A DNA stretch of 54,814 bases from Bathymodiolus japonicus methanotrophic gill symbiont. Its GTDB lineage: Bacteria; Pseudomonadota; Gammaproteobacteria; Methylococcales; Methylomonadaceae. The stretch spans positions 1 through 54,814 of the forward strand of contig NZ_BLYC01000024.1 of assembly GCF_019721995.1 (NCBI RefSeq), written 5' to 3'. Shown piece after piece: positions 1-5,458 of the stretch. A program made the translations under genes and the position numbers. Numbering within the stretch: position 1 is the first letter of the stretch; the number at the start of each line of letters is the position of its first letter. Under the pieces are notes generated by a model. The model had not been told where the DNA came from. It made no database searches and saw nothing but the letters and a program-made list of their open reading frames with translations.

Positions 1-7
1 TAACCAA

Positions 8-60
8 GTCGAAACGCTGAGAAGCGTCTATCAGGAATTATCCCCTGGTACTGATGAGAC
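8..60 (+). ncRNA. Type II hammerhead ribozyme, copy 1
   Basis: Contains every conserved core element in order: stem II 5' arm GTC (8-10), GAAA (11-14), stem III CGC/GCG around loop TGAGAA, cleavage triplet GTC ending at C28, stem I TATCAGG (29-35) paired with CCTGGTA (44-50), the CTGATGA box (51-57) and stem II 3' arm GAC (58-60). The essential G10.1-C11.1 pair is present. Stems I and III are closed by loops and stem II is open, which defines type II. Predicted self-cleavage is after base 28. That the motif family self-cleaves is established; activity here is inferred. Confidence 0.93.
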
Positions 61-87
61 AGATTAACTAAAACAGGAATAAATAAA

Positions 88-537
88 ATGAGAATAGTAG
101 AGATAAAAAACAGATACGATGACGTTATTTACTCGGTTGAGATATCCCAAGCAGATGAATACACTGATCTAATAGGTGCTGATCTACGGGATGTTAAATT
201 AATAGGTGCTGATCTACGAGATTTTGACTTGACTGGTGCTGATCTAAGAGGTGCTGATCTACGAAGTGCTGATCTAAGAGGTGCTGATATACGAAGTGCC
301 TCTCTAAGAGGTACTGATCTACGAAGTGCTGATATAACAGGTGCTAATCTAACCTGTGCTGATCTAACAGGTGCTAGTTTAAAGGGTACTAATTTATTAG
401 GGGCTTATCTAATGATGGCTGATTTTACAGGTGCTGATCTAACAGGTGCTAATCTAATAAGTTCTGATCTAAGATTCGCTAAGTACACACAAGAACAGAT
501 TGACTCAGCGATCACAGACGAAGTAACAATATTCTAA
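88..537 (+). CDS. Pentapeptide-repeat protein
   Basis: 149 residues. After a short N-terminal segment (MRIVEIKNRYDD...) come about twenty A(D/N)LxG-type pentapeptide repeats (residues about 27-130), then a conserved C-terminal tail YTQEQIDSAITDEVTIF. Pentapeptide repeats fold as a right-handed quadrilateral beta-helix. Some family members mimic DNA and inhibit gyrase, but nothing here fixes a function. An AGGA ribosome site lies in the leader after the upstream hammerhead. The stop codon is 4 bases before the next ribozyme, so the gene sits alone in a unit bounded by two ribozymes. The paralogues at 627, 1078, 2236 and 53648 share the tail. There is no signal peptide, so it is probably cytoplasmic. 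Confidence 0.88.
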   Translation: MRIVEIKNRYDDVIYSVEISQADEYTDLIGADLRDVKLIGADLRDFDLTGADLRGADLRSADLRGADIRSASLRGTDLRSADITGANLTCADLTGASLKGTNLLGAYLMMADFTGADLTGANLISSDLRFAKYTQEQIDSAITDEVTIF

Positions 538-541
538 CCAA

Positions 542-594
542 GTCGAAACGCTGAGAAGCGTCTATCAGGAATTATCCCCTGGTACTGATGAGAC
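542..594 (+). ncRNA. Type II hammerhead ribozyme, copy 2
   Basis: Base-for-base repeat of copy 1: GTC 542-544, GAAA 545-548, stem III CGC/GCG, cleavage after C562, stem I TATCAGG/CCTGGTA (563-569 with 578-584), CTGATGA 585-591, GAC 592-594. An outer TAA (535-537, also the stop codon of the gene before) can pair with TTA (598-600) across an internal loop and extend stem II. Confidence 0.93.
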
Positions 595-626
595 AGATTA
601 ATTAAACTAAAACAGGAACAAATAAA

Positions 627-995
627 ATGAGCATGATAAATAAAATTGATATTAAAAACATTTATGGGGAAATTATTTATTCCCACAAATTAAGTGTACC
701 AGTTGAAGAATCTAGTATTAATAGTAAAGATCTTAGAGGAGCTGATTTAAGAGGGTTTGATCTTAGAAGTTCTGATTTAAGAGGGTTTGATTTAAGAGGT
801 GCTAAATTATGTGGTGCTAAATTATGTGGTGCTGATTTAATAGATGCAGATTTAAGAGGTGCTGATTTAATAGATGCTGATTTAATTTATGCTCATATGA
901 TACGTACTAATTTAATAGGTTCTAATTTAAATGGTGCTAATTACACAAAAGAACTTAAAAAATATTGTATTACCGACGAAACGACAATATTCTAA
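627..995 (+). CDS. Pentapeptide-repeat protein
   Basis: 122 residues. The N-terminal segment of about 33 residues ([19 protein letters not shown]...) is followed by A(D/K/N)LxG-type pentapeptides (residues 34-105) and the tail YTKELKKYCITDETTIF. The N-terminus is nearly identical to that of the broken paralogue at 1078, which implies a recent duplication. It also resembles the gene at 88 (EIKNRYDDVIYS versus DIKNIYGEIIYS). Start ATG 627 lies 10 bases after an AGGA ribosome site. Hammerheads flank it on both sides (542-594 and 1000-1052). It probably makes a small soluble beta-helix; its partner is unknown. Confidence 0.87.
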   Translation: MSMINKIDIKNIYGEIIYSHKLSVPVEESSINSKDLRGADLRGFDLRSSDLRGFDLRGAKLCGAKLCGADLIDADLRGADLIDADLIYAHMIRTNLIGSNLNGANYTKELKKYCITDETTIF

Positions 996-999
996 CCTA

Positions 1000-1052
1000 G
1001 TCGAAACGCTGAGAAGCGTCTATCAGGAATTATCCCCTGGTACTGATGAGAC
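1000..1052 (+). ncRNA. Type II hammerhead ribozyme, copy 3
   Basis: GTC 1000-1002, GAAA 1003-1006, stem III CGC/GCG with loop TGAGAA, cleavage after C1020, stem I 1021-1027 with 1036-1042, CTGATGA 1043-1049, GAC 1050-1052. The core is identical to copies 1 and 2. Upstream flank CCTA replaces CCAA, in the proposed stem II internal loop. Confidence 0.93.
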
Positions 1053-1077
1053 AGATTATATTAAATAGGAAATTAAA

Positions 1078-1597
1078 ATGAACATGATAAATAAAATTGA
1101 TATTAAAAACATTTATGGGAAAATTATTTATTCCCACAAATTAAGTGTACCAGTTGAAGAATCTAGTATTAATAGTAAAGATCTTAGAAGTGCTAAGTTA
1201 AGAGGGATTGATTTAAGAGGTGCTGATTTAAGAGGGTTTGATTTAAGAGGTGCTAACTTAATAGGTGTTAACTTAATAGGTTCTGAGTTAATAGATGCAG
1301 ATTTAAGATTTGCTAACTTAATAGATGCAGAGTTAATAGATGCAGATTTAAGAGGTGCTAAACTTAATAGGTGCAGATTTAATAGATGCAGATTTAAGAT
1401 TTGCTAAATTAAGAGGTGCTAAATTAAGAGGTGCTAATTTAATAGATGCAGATTTAAGATTTGCTGATTTAAGATTTGCTGATTTAATAGATGCTAATAT
1501 GATACGTACTAATTTAATAGGTGCTGATTTAAATGGCGCTAATTACACACAAAGGCAGAAAAAATGTTGTATTACCGACGAAACGAAAATATTTTAA
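1078..1597 (+). pseudogene. Pentapeptide-repeat gene with a frameshift
   Basis: Two overlapping open frames, 1078-1407 (109 residues) and 1355-1597, are one gene. The first has the N-terminus shared with the gene at 627 and pentapeptides up to about base 1366. An extra A in GCTAAAC then shifts the frame, and the repeats continue in the second frame to the family tail [17 protein letters not shown]. Removing one A restores an uninterrupted protein of about 172 residues. The repeat codons remain intact on both sides, so the indel is recent or a sequencing error. The longer repeat domain compared with its neighbour suggests in-frame repeat expansion. Confidence 0.8.
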
Positions 1598-1601
1598 CCT
1601 A

Positions 1602-1668
1602 GTCGAAACGCTGAGAGATGATCTACCAAGTGCTGATCTACGAAGTAAAGAAAAAGAGATTTAAACAA
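1602..1668 (+). other. Chimeric remnant: hammerhead 5' half plus pentapeptide and gene-end fragments
   Basis: Bases 1602-1616 match the 5' half of the ribozyme (GTC, GAAA, CGCTGAGA) and then run into GATCTACCAAGTGCTGATCT, which is pentapeptide-type coding repeat. From about 1648 the sequence AAAAAGAGATTTAAACAAGTC matches the 3' end of the gene that closes the window (54790-54807). The stretch looks like a junction left by recombination between array units. No functional ribozyme can form from this copy. Confidence 0.7.
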
Positions 1669-1722
1669 GTCGAAACGCCGTGATGGCGTCTACAGTGATT
1701 AATCGCACTGTACTGATGAGAC
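1669..1722 (+). ncRNA. Type II hammerhead ribozyme, copy 4 (variant)
   Basis: All core positions are kept (GTC 1669-1671, GAAA 1672-1675, CTGATGA 1713-1719, GAC 1720-1722), while both helices differ and still pair: stem III CGCC/GGCG with loop GTGAT, and stem I TACAGTG/CACTGTA (1691-1697 with 1706-1712). Predicted cleavage is after C1690. Compensating changes in two helices are strong evidence for an RNA structure. Flanking TTTAA (1660-1664) can pair with TTAAA (1726-1730) to extend stem II. Confidence 0.94.
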
Positions 1723-1775
1723 AGATTAAACTCAAAATAAAATAGGAATAAGAGTATGAATAATAAGTTAAAAAG

Positions 1776-2201
1776 TTGAAAGATTTAAAGGAAGTTATTG
1801 CTGATGCTTATACTGCTTATAAGTCTGCTAGTGCTGCTACTGCTACTGCTGCTTATAATGCTGATAGTGATGCTGCTTATGCTTCTTATAGTGCTGCTAG
1901 TGATGCTTATGCTGCTTATAATACTGCTAGTGATGCTGCTTATGCTGCTTATAATGCTGCTAGTGATGCTGCTCATGCTGCTTATAAGTCTGATAGTGAT
2001 GCTGCTTATGATGCTTATAAGGCTGCTACTGTTGCTACTACTGCTGCTACTAGTGACGCTACTGCTGCTTATAAGGCTGCTAGTGATGCTGCTACTGCTG
2101 ATTATAATGCTGCTAGTGATGCTGCTCATGCTGCTTATAAGTCTGATAGTGATGCTGCTTATGATGCTTATAATGCTGATAGTGATGCTGCTTATGAATA
2201 A
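1776..2201 (+). CDS. Alanine/tyrosine-rich 11-residue repeat protein
   Basis: 141 residues if started at TTG 1776. It is built almost wholly of an 11-residue repeat of the form Y-N-A-A-S-D-A-A-x-A-A, which suits a long amphipathic (hendecad) helix or helical bundle. The paralogue at 54029 has the expected ATG start (MNNKLKNLKE). Here the matching ATG at 1756 is out of frame after a small insertion (AAAAGTTGAA), so this copy either starts at TTG or is damaged at its 5' end. GCT/GAT/TAT codon repetition leaves other frames open too; those frames have no plausible products. It follows hammerhead copy 4 and its stop is followed by a hammerhead 3' tail. Confidence 0.7.
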   Translation: MKDLKEVIADAYTAYKSASAATATAAYNADSDAAYASYSAASDAYAAYNTASDAAYAAYNAASDAAHAAYKSDSDAAYDAYKAATVATTAATSDATAAYKAASDAATADYNAASDAAHAAYKSDSDAAYDAYNADSDAAYE

Positions 2202-2202
2202 T

Positions 2203-2217
2203 AAAGAGACAGATTAT
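2203..2217 (+). ncRNA. Hammerhead 3' tail only (remnant)
   Basis: AAAGAGACAGATTA directly after the alanine-rich gene matches the end of the ribozyme plus its leader, but GAAA, stem III and stem I are absent, so no cleavage is expected. The same truncated element follows the paralogous gene at 54463, so gene and tail were duplicated together. Confidence 0.6.
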
Positions 2218-2235
2218 ATTAAATAGGAAATTAAA

Positions 2236-2529
2236 ATGAAACATAAAATTGACCTATCAAATAGAGATTTATCACGTAGCCGATTATCACATAAAGATTT
2301 ATCTGGAGCAGATTTATCTGGTTCTAATTTAAAACGTGCTTATTTAGTTGGTGCAGATTTATCAAATGCCAACCTATCTAATGCAGATCTAAGAGGTGCT
2401 AATCTAATGTGTGCCAATCTAAGAGGTGCTAATCTAAGTGTTCGATATAAGAGGTGCTGATTTATGTGTGTAGCGTACACACAAGATCAGATTGACTCAG
2501 CAATAACGGACTAAACAACAATATTCTAA
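2236..2529 (+). pseudogene. Decayed pentapeptide-repeat gene
   Basis: Starts as MKHKIDLSNRDLS..., like the gene at 53648, and encodes good pentapeptides for about 68 residues before the open frame ends at 2460. A loss in the GCTGAT codons near 2440 (GTTCGATATA) shifts frame. A second small indel in TGTGTGTAGCG (about 2464-2475) is needed to reach the family tail (YTQDQIDSAITD), and a GAA-to-TAA change at 2511-2513 then truncates the tail, leaving ACAACAATATTC unread. With two indels and one nonsense change this looks like real decay. The 74-residue open frame could still give a truncated repeat protein. Confidence 0.75.
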
Positions 2530-2533
2530 CCAA

Positions 2534-2586
2534 GTCGAAACGCTGAGAAGCGTCTGCGGTGATTTATCTAACCGTACTGATGAGAC
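2534..2586 (+). ncRNA. Type II hammerhead ribozyme, copy 5 (variant)
   Basis: GTC 2534-2536, GAAA 2537-2540, stem III CGC/GCG, cleavage after C2554, stem I TGCGGT (2555-2560) paired with ACCGTA (2571-2576, one G-U), CTGATGA 2577-2583, GAC 2584-2586. This is a third independent stem I sequence with pairing kept. The stem I loop retains ATTTATC, matching ATTATC/ATTAATC in other copies. Confidence 0.92.
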
Positions 2587-2616
2587 AGATAACTCAATAA
2601 AACAGGAATAAATAAG

Positions 2617-2787
2617 ATGAACATTAAAGAATTAGAAAGATTAGAAAATTTATCAAACGTTTTACGTGGTGAATACATGTCCGCCGATGTTTGTAACTGT
2701 GTTACTGAATATGATGCATATAAAACAGCTTACATGGCTTTTTCTTACGCATCATATTGCTATCATAAATCAGAGCGTAATAACTAA
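2617..2787 (+). CDS. Small protein of unknown function
   Basis: 56 residues, beginning MNIKELERLENLSNVL and ending in ...SYCYHKSERNN. The C-terminal half is rich in Tyr, Ala and Cys (TEYDAYKTAYMAF, then YASYC). The ATG is preceded by an AGGA site in the standard post-ribozyme leader (AACAGGAATAAATAAG). It is the only ORF between hammerhead copies 5 and 6, making the shortest unit of the array (about 258 nt between cleavage sites). No family is recognised; the position between two intact ribozymes and the standard leader argue that it is expressed. Confidence 0.7.
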   Translation: MNIKELERLENLSNVLRGEYMSADVCNCVTEYDAYKTAYMAFSYASYCYHKSERNN

Positions 2788-2791
2788 CCAA

Positions 2792-2844
2792 GTCGAAACG
2801 CTGAGAAGCGTCTACAGTGATTAATCGCACTGTACTGATGAGAC
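2792..2844 (+). ncRNA. Type II hammerhead ribozyme, copy 6
   Basis: GTC 2792-2794, GAAA 2795-2798, stem III CGC/GCG with TGAGAA loop, cleavage after C2812, stem I TACAGTG (2813-2819) with CACTGTA (2828-2834), CTGATGA 2835-2841, GAC 2842-2844. It combines the stem III of copies 1-3 with the stem I of copy 4. This is the last complete copy before the terminator, so the downstream fragment would run to about 5007. Confidence 0.93.
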
Positions 2845-2878
2845 AGATTAAACTCAAAATAAAATAGGAATTAATAAA

Positions 2879-3028
2879 ATGAAAATTGAAAAAGCAAATA
2901 AAAAAGCTAATAGAGATTTTTTAAATGCACAAAAAGATTTTAGAAGAGCAGAAAAAAATCTTACAGAAAAGAGAAAAGAACTAATTAAATCAAACCAAGA
3001 ACTTTTAAAATCAAGATTATCAAACTAA
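2879..3028 (+). CDS. Small lysine-rich coiled-coil protein
   Basis: 49 residues (MKIEKANKKANRDFLNAQKD...), almost entirely charged and predicted helical with heptad-like spacing of F/L/A (DFLNAQKDFRRAEKNL). The ATG at 2879 follows AGGA in the leader shared with the units at 1723 and 54480. The next gene begins 16 bases after its stop. Basic composition could suit nucleic-acid or membrane-surface contact, but no family is recognised. Confidence 0.65.
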   Translation: MKIEKANKKANRDFLNAQKDFRRAEKNLTEKRKELIKSNQELLKSRLSN

Positions 3029-3044
3029 GAGAGGAGTAAATAAA

Positions 3045-3206
3045 ATGGGTTATAAACTACTAGAATGGATTTACATTATACTTTTTTGTATTGGGCTATC
3101 TATCTTAATCACTTCAATAGTACTGTTGAATGTTAAGTTAAATTATCCAGCTGAATATAATGATTTTTACAATCATGTTTTAAACCTTTTGGGAAAAATA
3201 AAATGA
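3045..3206 (+). CDS. Small membrane protein
   Basis: 53 residues with one clear membrane segment (about residues 8-28, WIYIILFCIGLSILITSIVL) and a short C-terminal tail (NVKLNYPAEYNDF...). A strong ribosome site GAGGAG lies 9 bases upstream. Its stop overlaps the ATG of the next gene (ATGA at 3203-3206), indicating translational coupling with another membrane protein. The pair resembles small two-gene membrane modules found in phages (lysis or exclusion functions), but no specific family match is seen. Confidence 0.68.
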   Translation: MGYKLLEWIYIILFCIGLSILITSIVLLNVKLNYPAEYNDFYNHVLNLLGKIK

Positions 3207-3604
3207 ATACTAATAAATTAGAAAATAAAAAGGGAATAAAAAATAAAAAGGTTATTAAAGTTTTCATTTCATTATTTATCTGCGCGATCATCCTTAATGT
3301 ATCAATTGCAGGATTATTATTAAAGCAATACCAACCCGAGATTTTAGACCTGCTTTATTACTCATTCAAGAGTAAACAGGTTGATCGTGTCCCAGAAATA
3401 TACGCTGATAAAGATGCTATTGACGCCCATAATGATGCCCTTAACGATTATAAAAAGACAGTTGAGGACTATAATGAAGCTGTTAAGGTTTATCGCTCTA
3501 GTAAAAAGGATTACGAGGTTGCCGTTGCAGCAATGAACATGGCAGATCAAAACTCTAAGTATGCAGTTATAAAACTTACAAAGCTTATTGTAATGGTCAA
3601 GTAG
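3203..3604 (+). CDS. Membrane-anchored coiled-coil protein
   Basis: 133 residues. A lysine-rich N-terminus (residues 1-20) is followed by a membrane segment (about 21-42, VFISLFICAIILNVSIAGLL) and then a long charged helix (residues 60-120, many Asp/Lys/Tyr, heptad-like). The N-terminal charge predicts N-in, C-out topology, with the coiled coil in the periplasm. That layout is the general plan of an i-spanin (Rz-like) but also of many unrelated proteins, and there is no adjacent lipoprotein here. It is coupled to the preceding small membrane gene by ATGA overlap. Confidence 0.7.
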   Translation: MNTNKLENKKGIKNKKVIKVFISLFICAIILNVSIAGLLLKQYQPEILDLLYYSFKSKQVDRVPEIYADKDAIDAHNDALNDYKKTVEDYNEAVKVYRSSKKDYEVAVAAMNMADQNSKYAVIKLTKLIVMVK

Positions 3605-3638
3605 AATACTTTTAATTAAGATAAAACAGGAACAAAAA

Positions 3639-3833
3639 ATGAACAGTAAATTAAAAGAGTTAAAAAATGCCTATAAGACTGCCACTGAAAATCTTGAATA
3701 TGCTTATCATTCTTATGAGTCAGCTCATGAGTTAGCTTATGATACTGCTAATTATTCTTTAGTTCGTGATGCTTATAATACTTATATAAATGCTCGTAAT
3801 GCTTATGAAGCGTTTATAAATCTAAAGGAATAA
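3639..3833 (+). CDS. Small tyrosine/alanine-rich helical protein
   Basis: 64 residues (MNSKLKELKNAYKTATENL...). The N-terminus resembles that of the alanine-rich proteins at 54029 and 1756 (MNNKLKNLKEVI), and the body repeats A-Y motifs about every 11 residues (NAYKTATENLEYAYHSYESA). It therefore looks like a short, less regular member of the same hendecad-repeat family. An ACAGGAA ribosome site precedes the ATG; no function is known. Confidence 0.65.
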   Translation: MNSKLKELKNAYKTATENLEYAYHSYESAHELAYDTANYSLVRDAYNTYINARNAYEAFINLKE

Positions 3834-3837
3834 CAAA

Positions 3838-3999
3838 ATGAACACAACTTTAAAACTAGAAATGATAGTAAAGTTATTAGATGAAGTAATAAAAGAAATT
3901 GACAAAGGAAAAGATCGCTATCTAGTGATTGACAATAAAAGATTAAGAACTAAGAACGAGAGATTATTTAAAGAAAACCAAAGACTTTTGGAGAAATAA
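3838..3999 (+). CDS. Small charged helical protein
   Basis: 53 residues (MNTTLKLEMIVKLLDEVIKE...), highly charged and predicted fully helical, ending RLRTKNERLFKENQRLLEK with leucine-zipper-like spacing. The ATG lies 4 bases after the previous stop, and its own stop is 1 base before the next ATG, so it is translated as part of the tightly packed 3639-4944 group, with TAAAGGAA giving the ribosome site. Possibly a dimerising small protein; no family recognised. Confidence 0.6.
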   Translation: MNTTLKLEMIVKLLDEVIKEIDKGKDRYLVIDNKRLRTKNERLFKENQRLLEK

Positions 4000-4000
4000 A

Positions 4001-4447
4001 ATGAAAGATAGAAAACCCGACGCGCAAGGGAATATAAACTGTACTGGGTGCGTTGATTGCTTCAACTGTGTGGACTGCGTTAATTGCTATAACTGCACTG
4101 ATTGCGTTAAGTGCGTTGATTGTTATAAGTGCTATGCTTGCTCTAAGTGCGTTAGGTGTTCTTATTGCTTTAAGTGTTCTTATTGCGTTAAGTGTCATGG
4201 TTGCTCTGATTGTGTCTCATGTAAAAGATGCCATGAATGTACTGATTGCCATGATTGCTCTGATTGTGTCTCATGTAAAAGATGCTATGAATGTACTGAT
4301 TGCCATGATTGTGATAATTGTTCTAAATGCCTAATATGTGTTTTTTGTATAGAGTGTAAAAGATGTAAAAAATGCCATGAATCCGAAAAATGCAATGATT
4401 TAGATTCGGCAAAATGGGCTTTTAGCTTCAAAGGAGTAATAAAATGA
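4001..4447 (+). CDS. Cys-X-X tripeptide-repeat protein
   Basis: 148 residues. After about 12 residues, cysteine occurs at every third position in an unbroken run of about 38 (CVDCVNCYNCTDCVKC...), followed by a short tail without repeats. The other two positions are mostly Val/Tyr/Ser then Asp/Asn/Lys. A 54-bp direct duplication (4202-4255 and 4256-4309) shows growth by repeat expansion. Such spacing could bind many metal ions, form a three-residue-per-turn helix with a stacked Cys face, or form a disulfide ladder; the sequence does not decide. There is no signal peptide, so a reducing cytoplasm favours metal or free thiols. It overlaps the next gene by 4 bases. Confidence 0.8.
   Translation: MKDRKPDAQGNINCTGCVDCFNCVDCVNCYNCTDCVKCVDCYKCYACSKCVRCSYCFKCSYCVKCHGCSDCVSCKRCHECTDCHDCSDCVSCKRCYECTDCHDCDNCSKCLICVFCIECKRCKKCHESEKCNDLDSAKWAFSFKGVIK
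4202..4309 (+). repeat. 54-bp tandem duplication inside the Cys-repeat gene
   Basis: Two consecutive 54-base units (4202-4255, 4256-4309), each starting TGCTCTGATTGTGTCTCATG, differ by a single C/T. Length is a multiple of three, so the frame is kept and six CXX triplets are added. Confidence 0.9.
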
Positions 4448-4944
4448 AAAACAAACCAGACCACCTAGATATTATTACAAGAATATGCGAGGCCACTAAT
4501 GACGACATAACCTATAAAATAATGCCAGAAATAATTAAAACACCTTTCGACTTCATACAAAGAGAAGAGATTGTAAATGAAATACAAATACGAATTAAGG
4601 AAAACGGCCTGCACATACAAAAAGCAGATATACGTCACATGATAAGGTACGACGGAGATGCAAAGGAAACAATCAATAGATGCCCTGGGCTAACTGAGTC
4701 AAGAGCGCTATTAAAGAAAGGCGATAGATTCTATAATAAATATTGCATATCATCGTACCATTTCTTTTACGACTTATTTAGGGATAATCCACATATCAGA
4801 ATAAACACCGTTGGTAAAAATAAAATAATGAGGGCTATGGGTTTCAGGAAATGGGGCGTAATTAGCATAGACGCAAGAAACCGGACTATATTCACAATCG
4901 ATAACTACGATCGTTCAGACGTAAGGATATTGATGGAGTCATAA
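4444..4944 (+). CDS. Phage protein of unknown function, last gene of the array operon
   Basis: 166 residues, starting inside the previous gene's stop (ATGA overlap), with a GGAG ribosome site. Soluble and mixed alpha/beta in character, with no repeats, unlike its neighbours. Visible segments include a charged N-terminal helix region (residues 1-60), HIQKADIRHMIRYDGDAKE (about 60-78) and a basic C-terminal part with FRKWGVISIDARNRTIFTI. The latter resembles a small winged or beta-hairpin nucleic-acid-binding end, but this is only an impression. The terminator at 4981 follows 36 bases after its stop. Confidence 0.7.
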   Translation: MKNKPDHLDIITRICEATNDDITYKIMPEIIKTPFDFIQREEIVNEIQIRIKENGLHIQKADIRHMIRYDGDAKETINRCPGLTESRALLKKGDRFYNKYCISSYHFFYDLFRDNPHIRINTVGKNKIMRAMGFRKWGVISIDARNRTIFTIDNYDRSDVRILMES

Positions 4945-4980
4945 CCCCACAAGCTCACAACTCGATACATCCCGATTAAC

Positions 4981-5007
4981 AAGCCTGCTATCTGCGGGCT
5001 TTTTTTT
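4981..5007 (+). terminator. Rho-independent terminator of the hammerhead array
   Basis: Stem AAGCCTGC (4981-4988) pairs with GCGGGCTT (4994-5001) with one G-U, loop TATCT, followed by a run of T to 5007. Oriented for + strand transcription, directly downstream of the last array gene. Confidence 0.9.
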
Positions 5008-5071
5008 GCCTACCACCCACCACCAAGAAAACGGTTGTATAAAGGCTTTAGATATGGTAGTAATTGAGTTG

Positions 5072-5094
5072 GTACAGTGTCTAAAACACTGTAC
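5072..5094. repeat. Perfect inverted repeat GTACAGTGT
   Basis: Nine-base arms with a five-base spacer (CTAAA), followed by TTTTT. Could be a weak terminator or a protein-binding site. The same GTACAGTG core recurs at least four more times in the next 280 bases. Confidence 0.7.
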
Positions 5095-5458
5095 TTTTTG
5101 AAAGCCTTGTAATTCGTGGGCTACAGTCTATGTTGTTACTGTGGCGGTACTGTGTTAATTTTGTACTGTACCTGCTCAAGCCAACGGATGGCGTGGCTTG
5201 TAGCTGTTAGGTACAGTGTTAGATAATTATATACTATACTATATATATATATATATTATATAATATGCTATATAGGGAAAAGGGTATTTCACTGTACTCT
5301 GTACCAAGAAACTCTACACCCCGCGTATTTCGTAGCCTGCGGGGTGGTACAGTCCAATTTTCAGTCAAATATAGGTACTTACCCTAAAACCCCTAAAGCC
5401 TTGCCAGCCGTGGGCTTGAGGGTGGTTGACATTGTTCTTTTTAATACCAAAAAAGATG

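Noticed and set aside
1785-2129. Serine-rich minus-strand ORF and Leu/Met-rich + frames inside the alanine-rich genes
   Set aside because: They arise only because the GCT/GAT/TAT repeat leaves all frames open; no ribosome sites.
1-2850. CRISPR-like array of 53-nt repeats
   Set aside because: Spacing is 200-800 bases and filled with genes, there are no cas genes, and the repeat variants keep ribozyme pairing.
1-2850. Integron attC sites between cassettes
   Set aside because: The repeat lacks attC R' and R'' core sites (GTTRRRY/RYYYAAC) and no integrase is seen; the hammerhead core explains every conserved base.
3203-3604. Confident call as an i-spanin
   Set aside because: Topology fits, but the partner lipoprotein (33255-33389) is 30 kb away and no endolysin is nearby.
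4053-4334. Alternative-frame ORF inside the Cys-repeat gene
   Set aside because: Repeat-driven shadow frame (Ala/Leu/Ile-rich) without a start signal.
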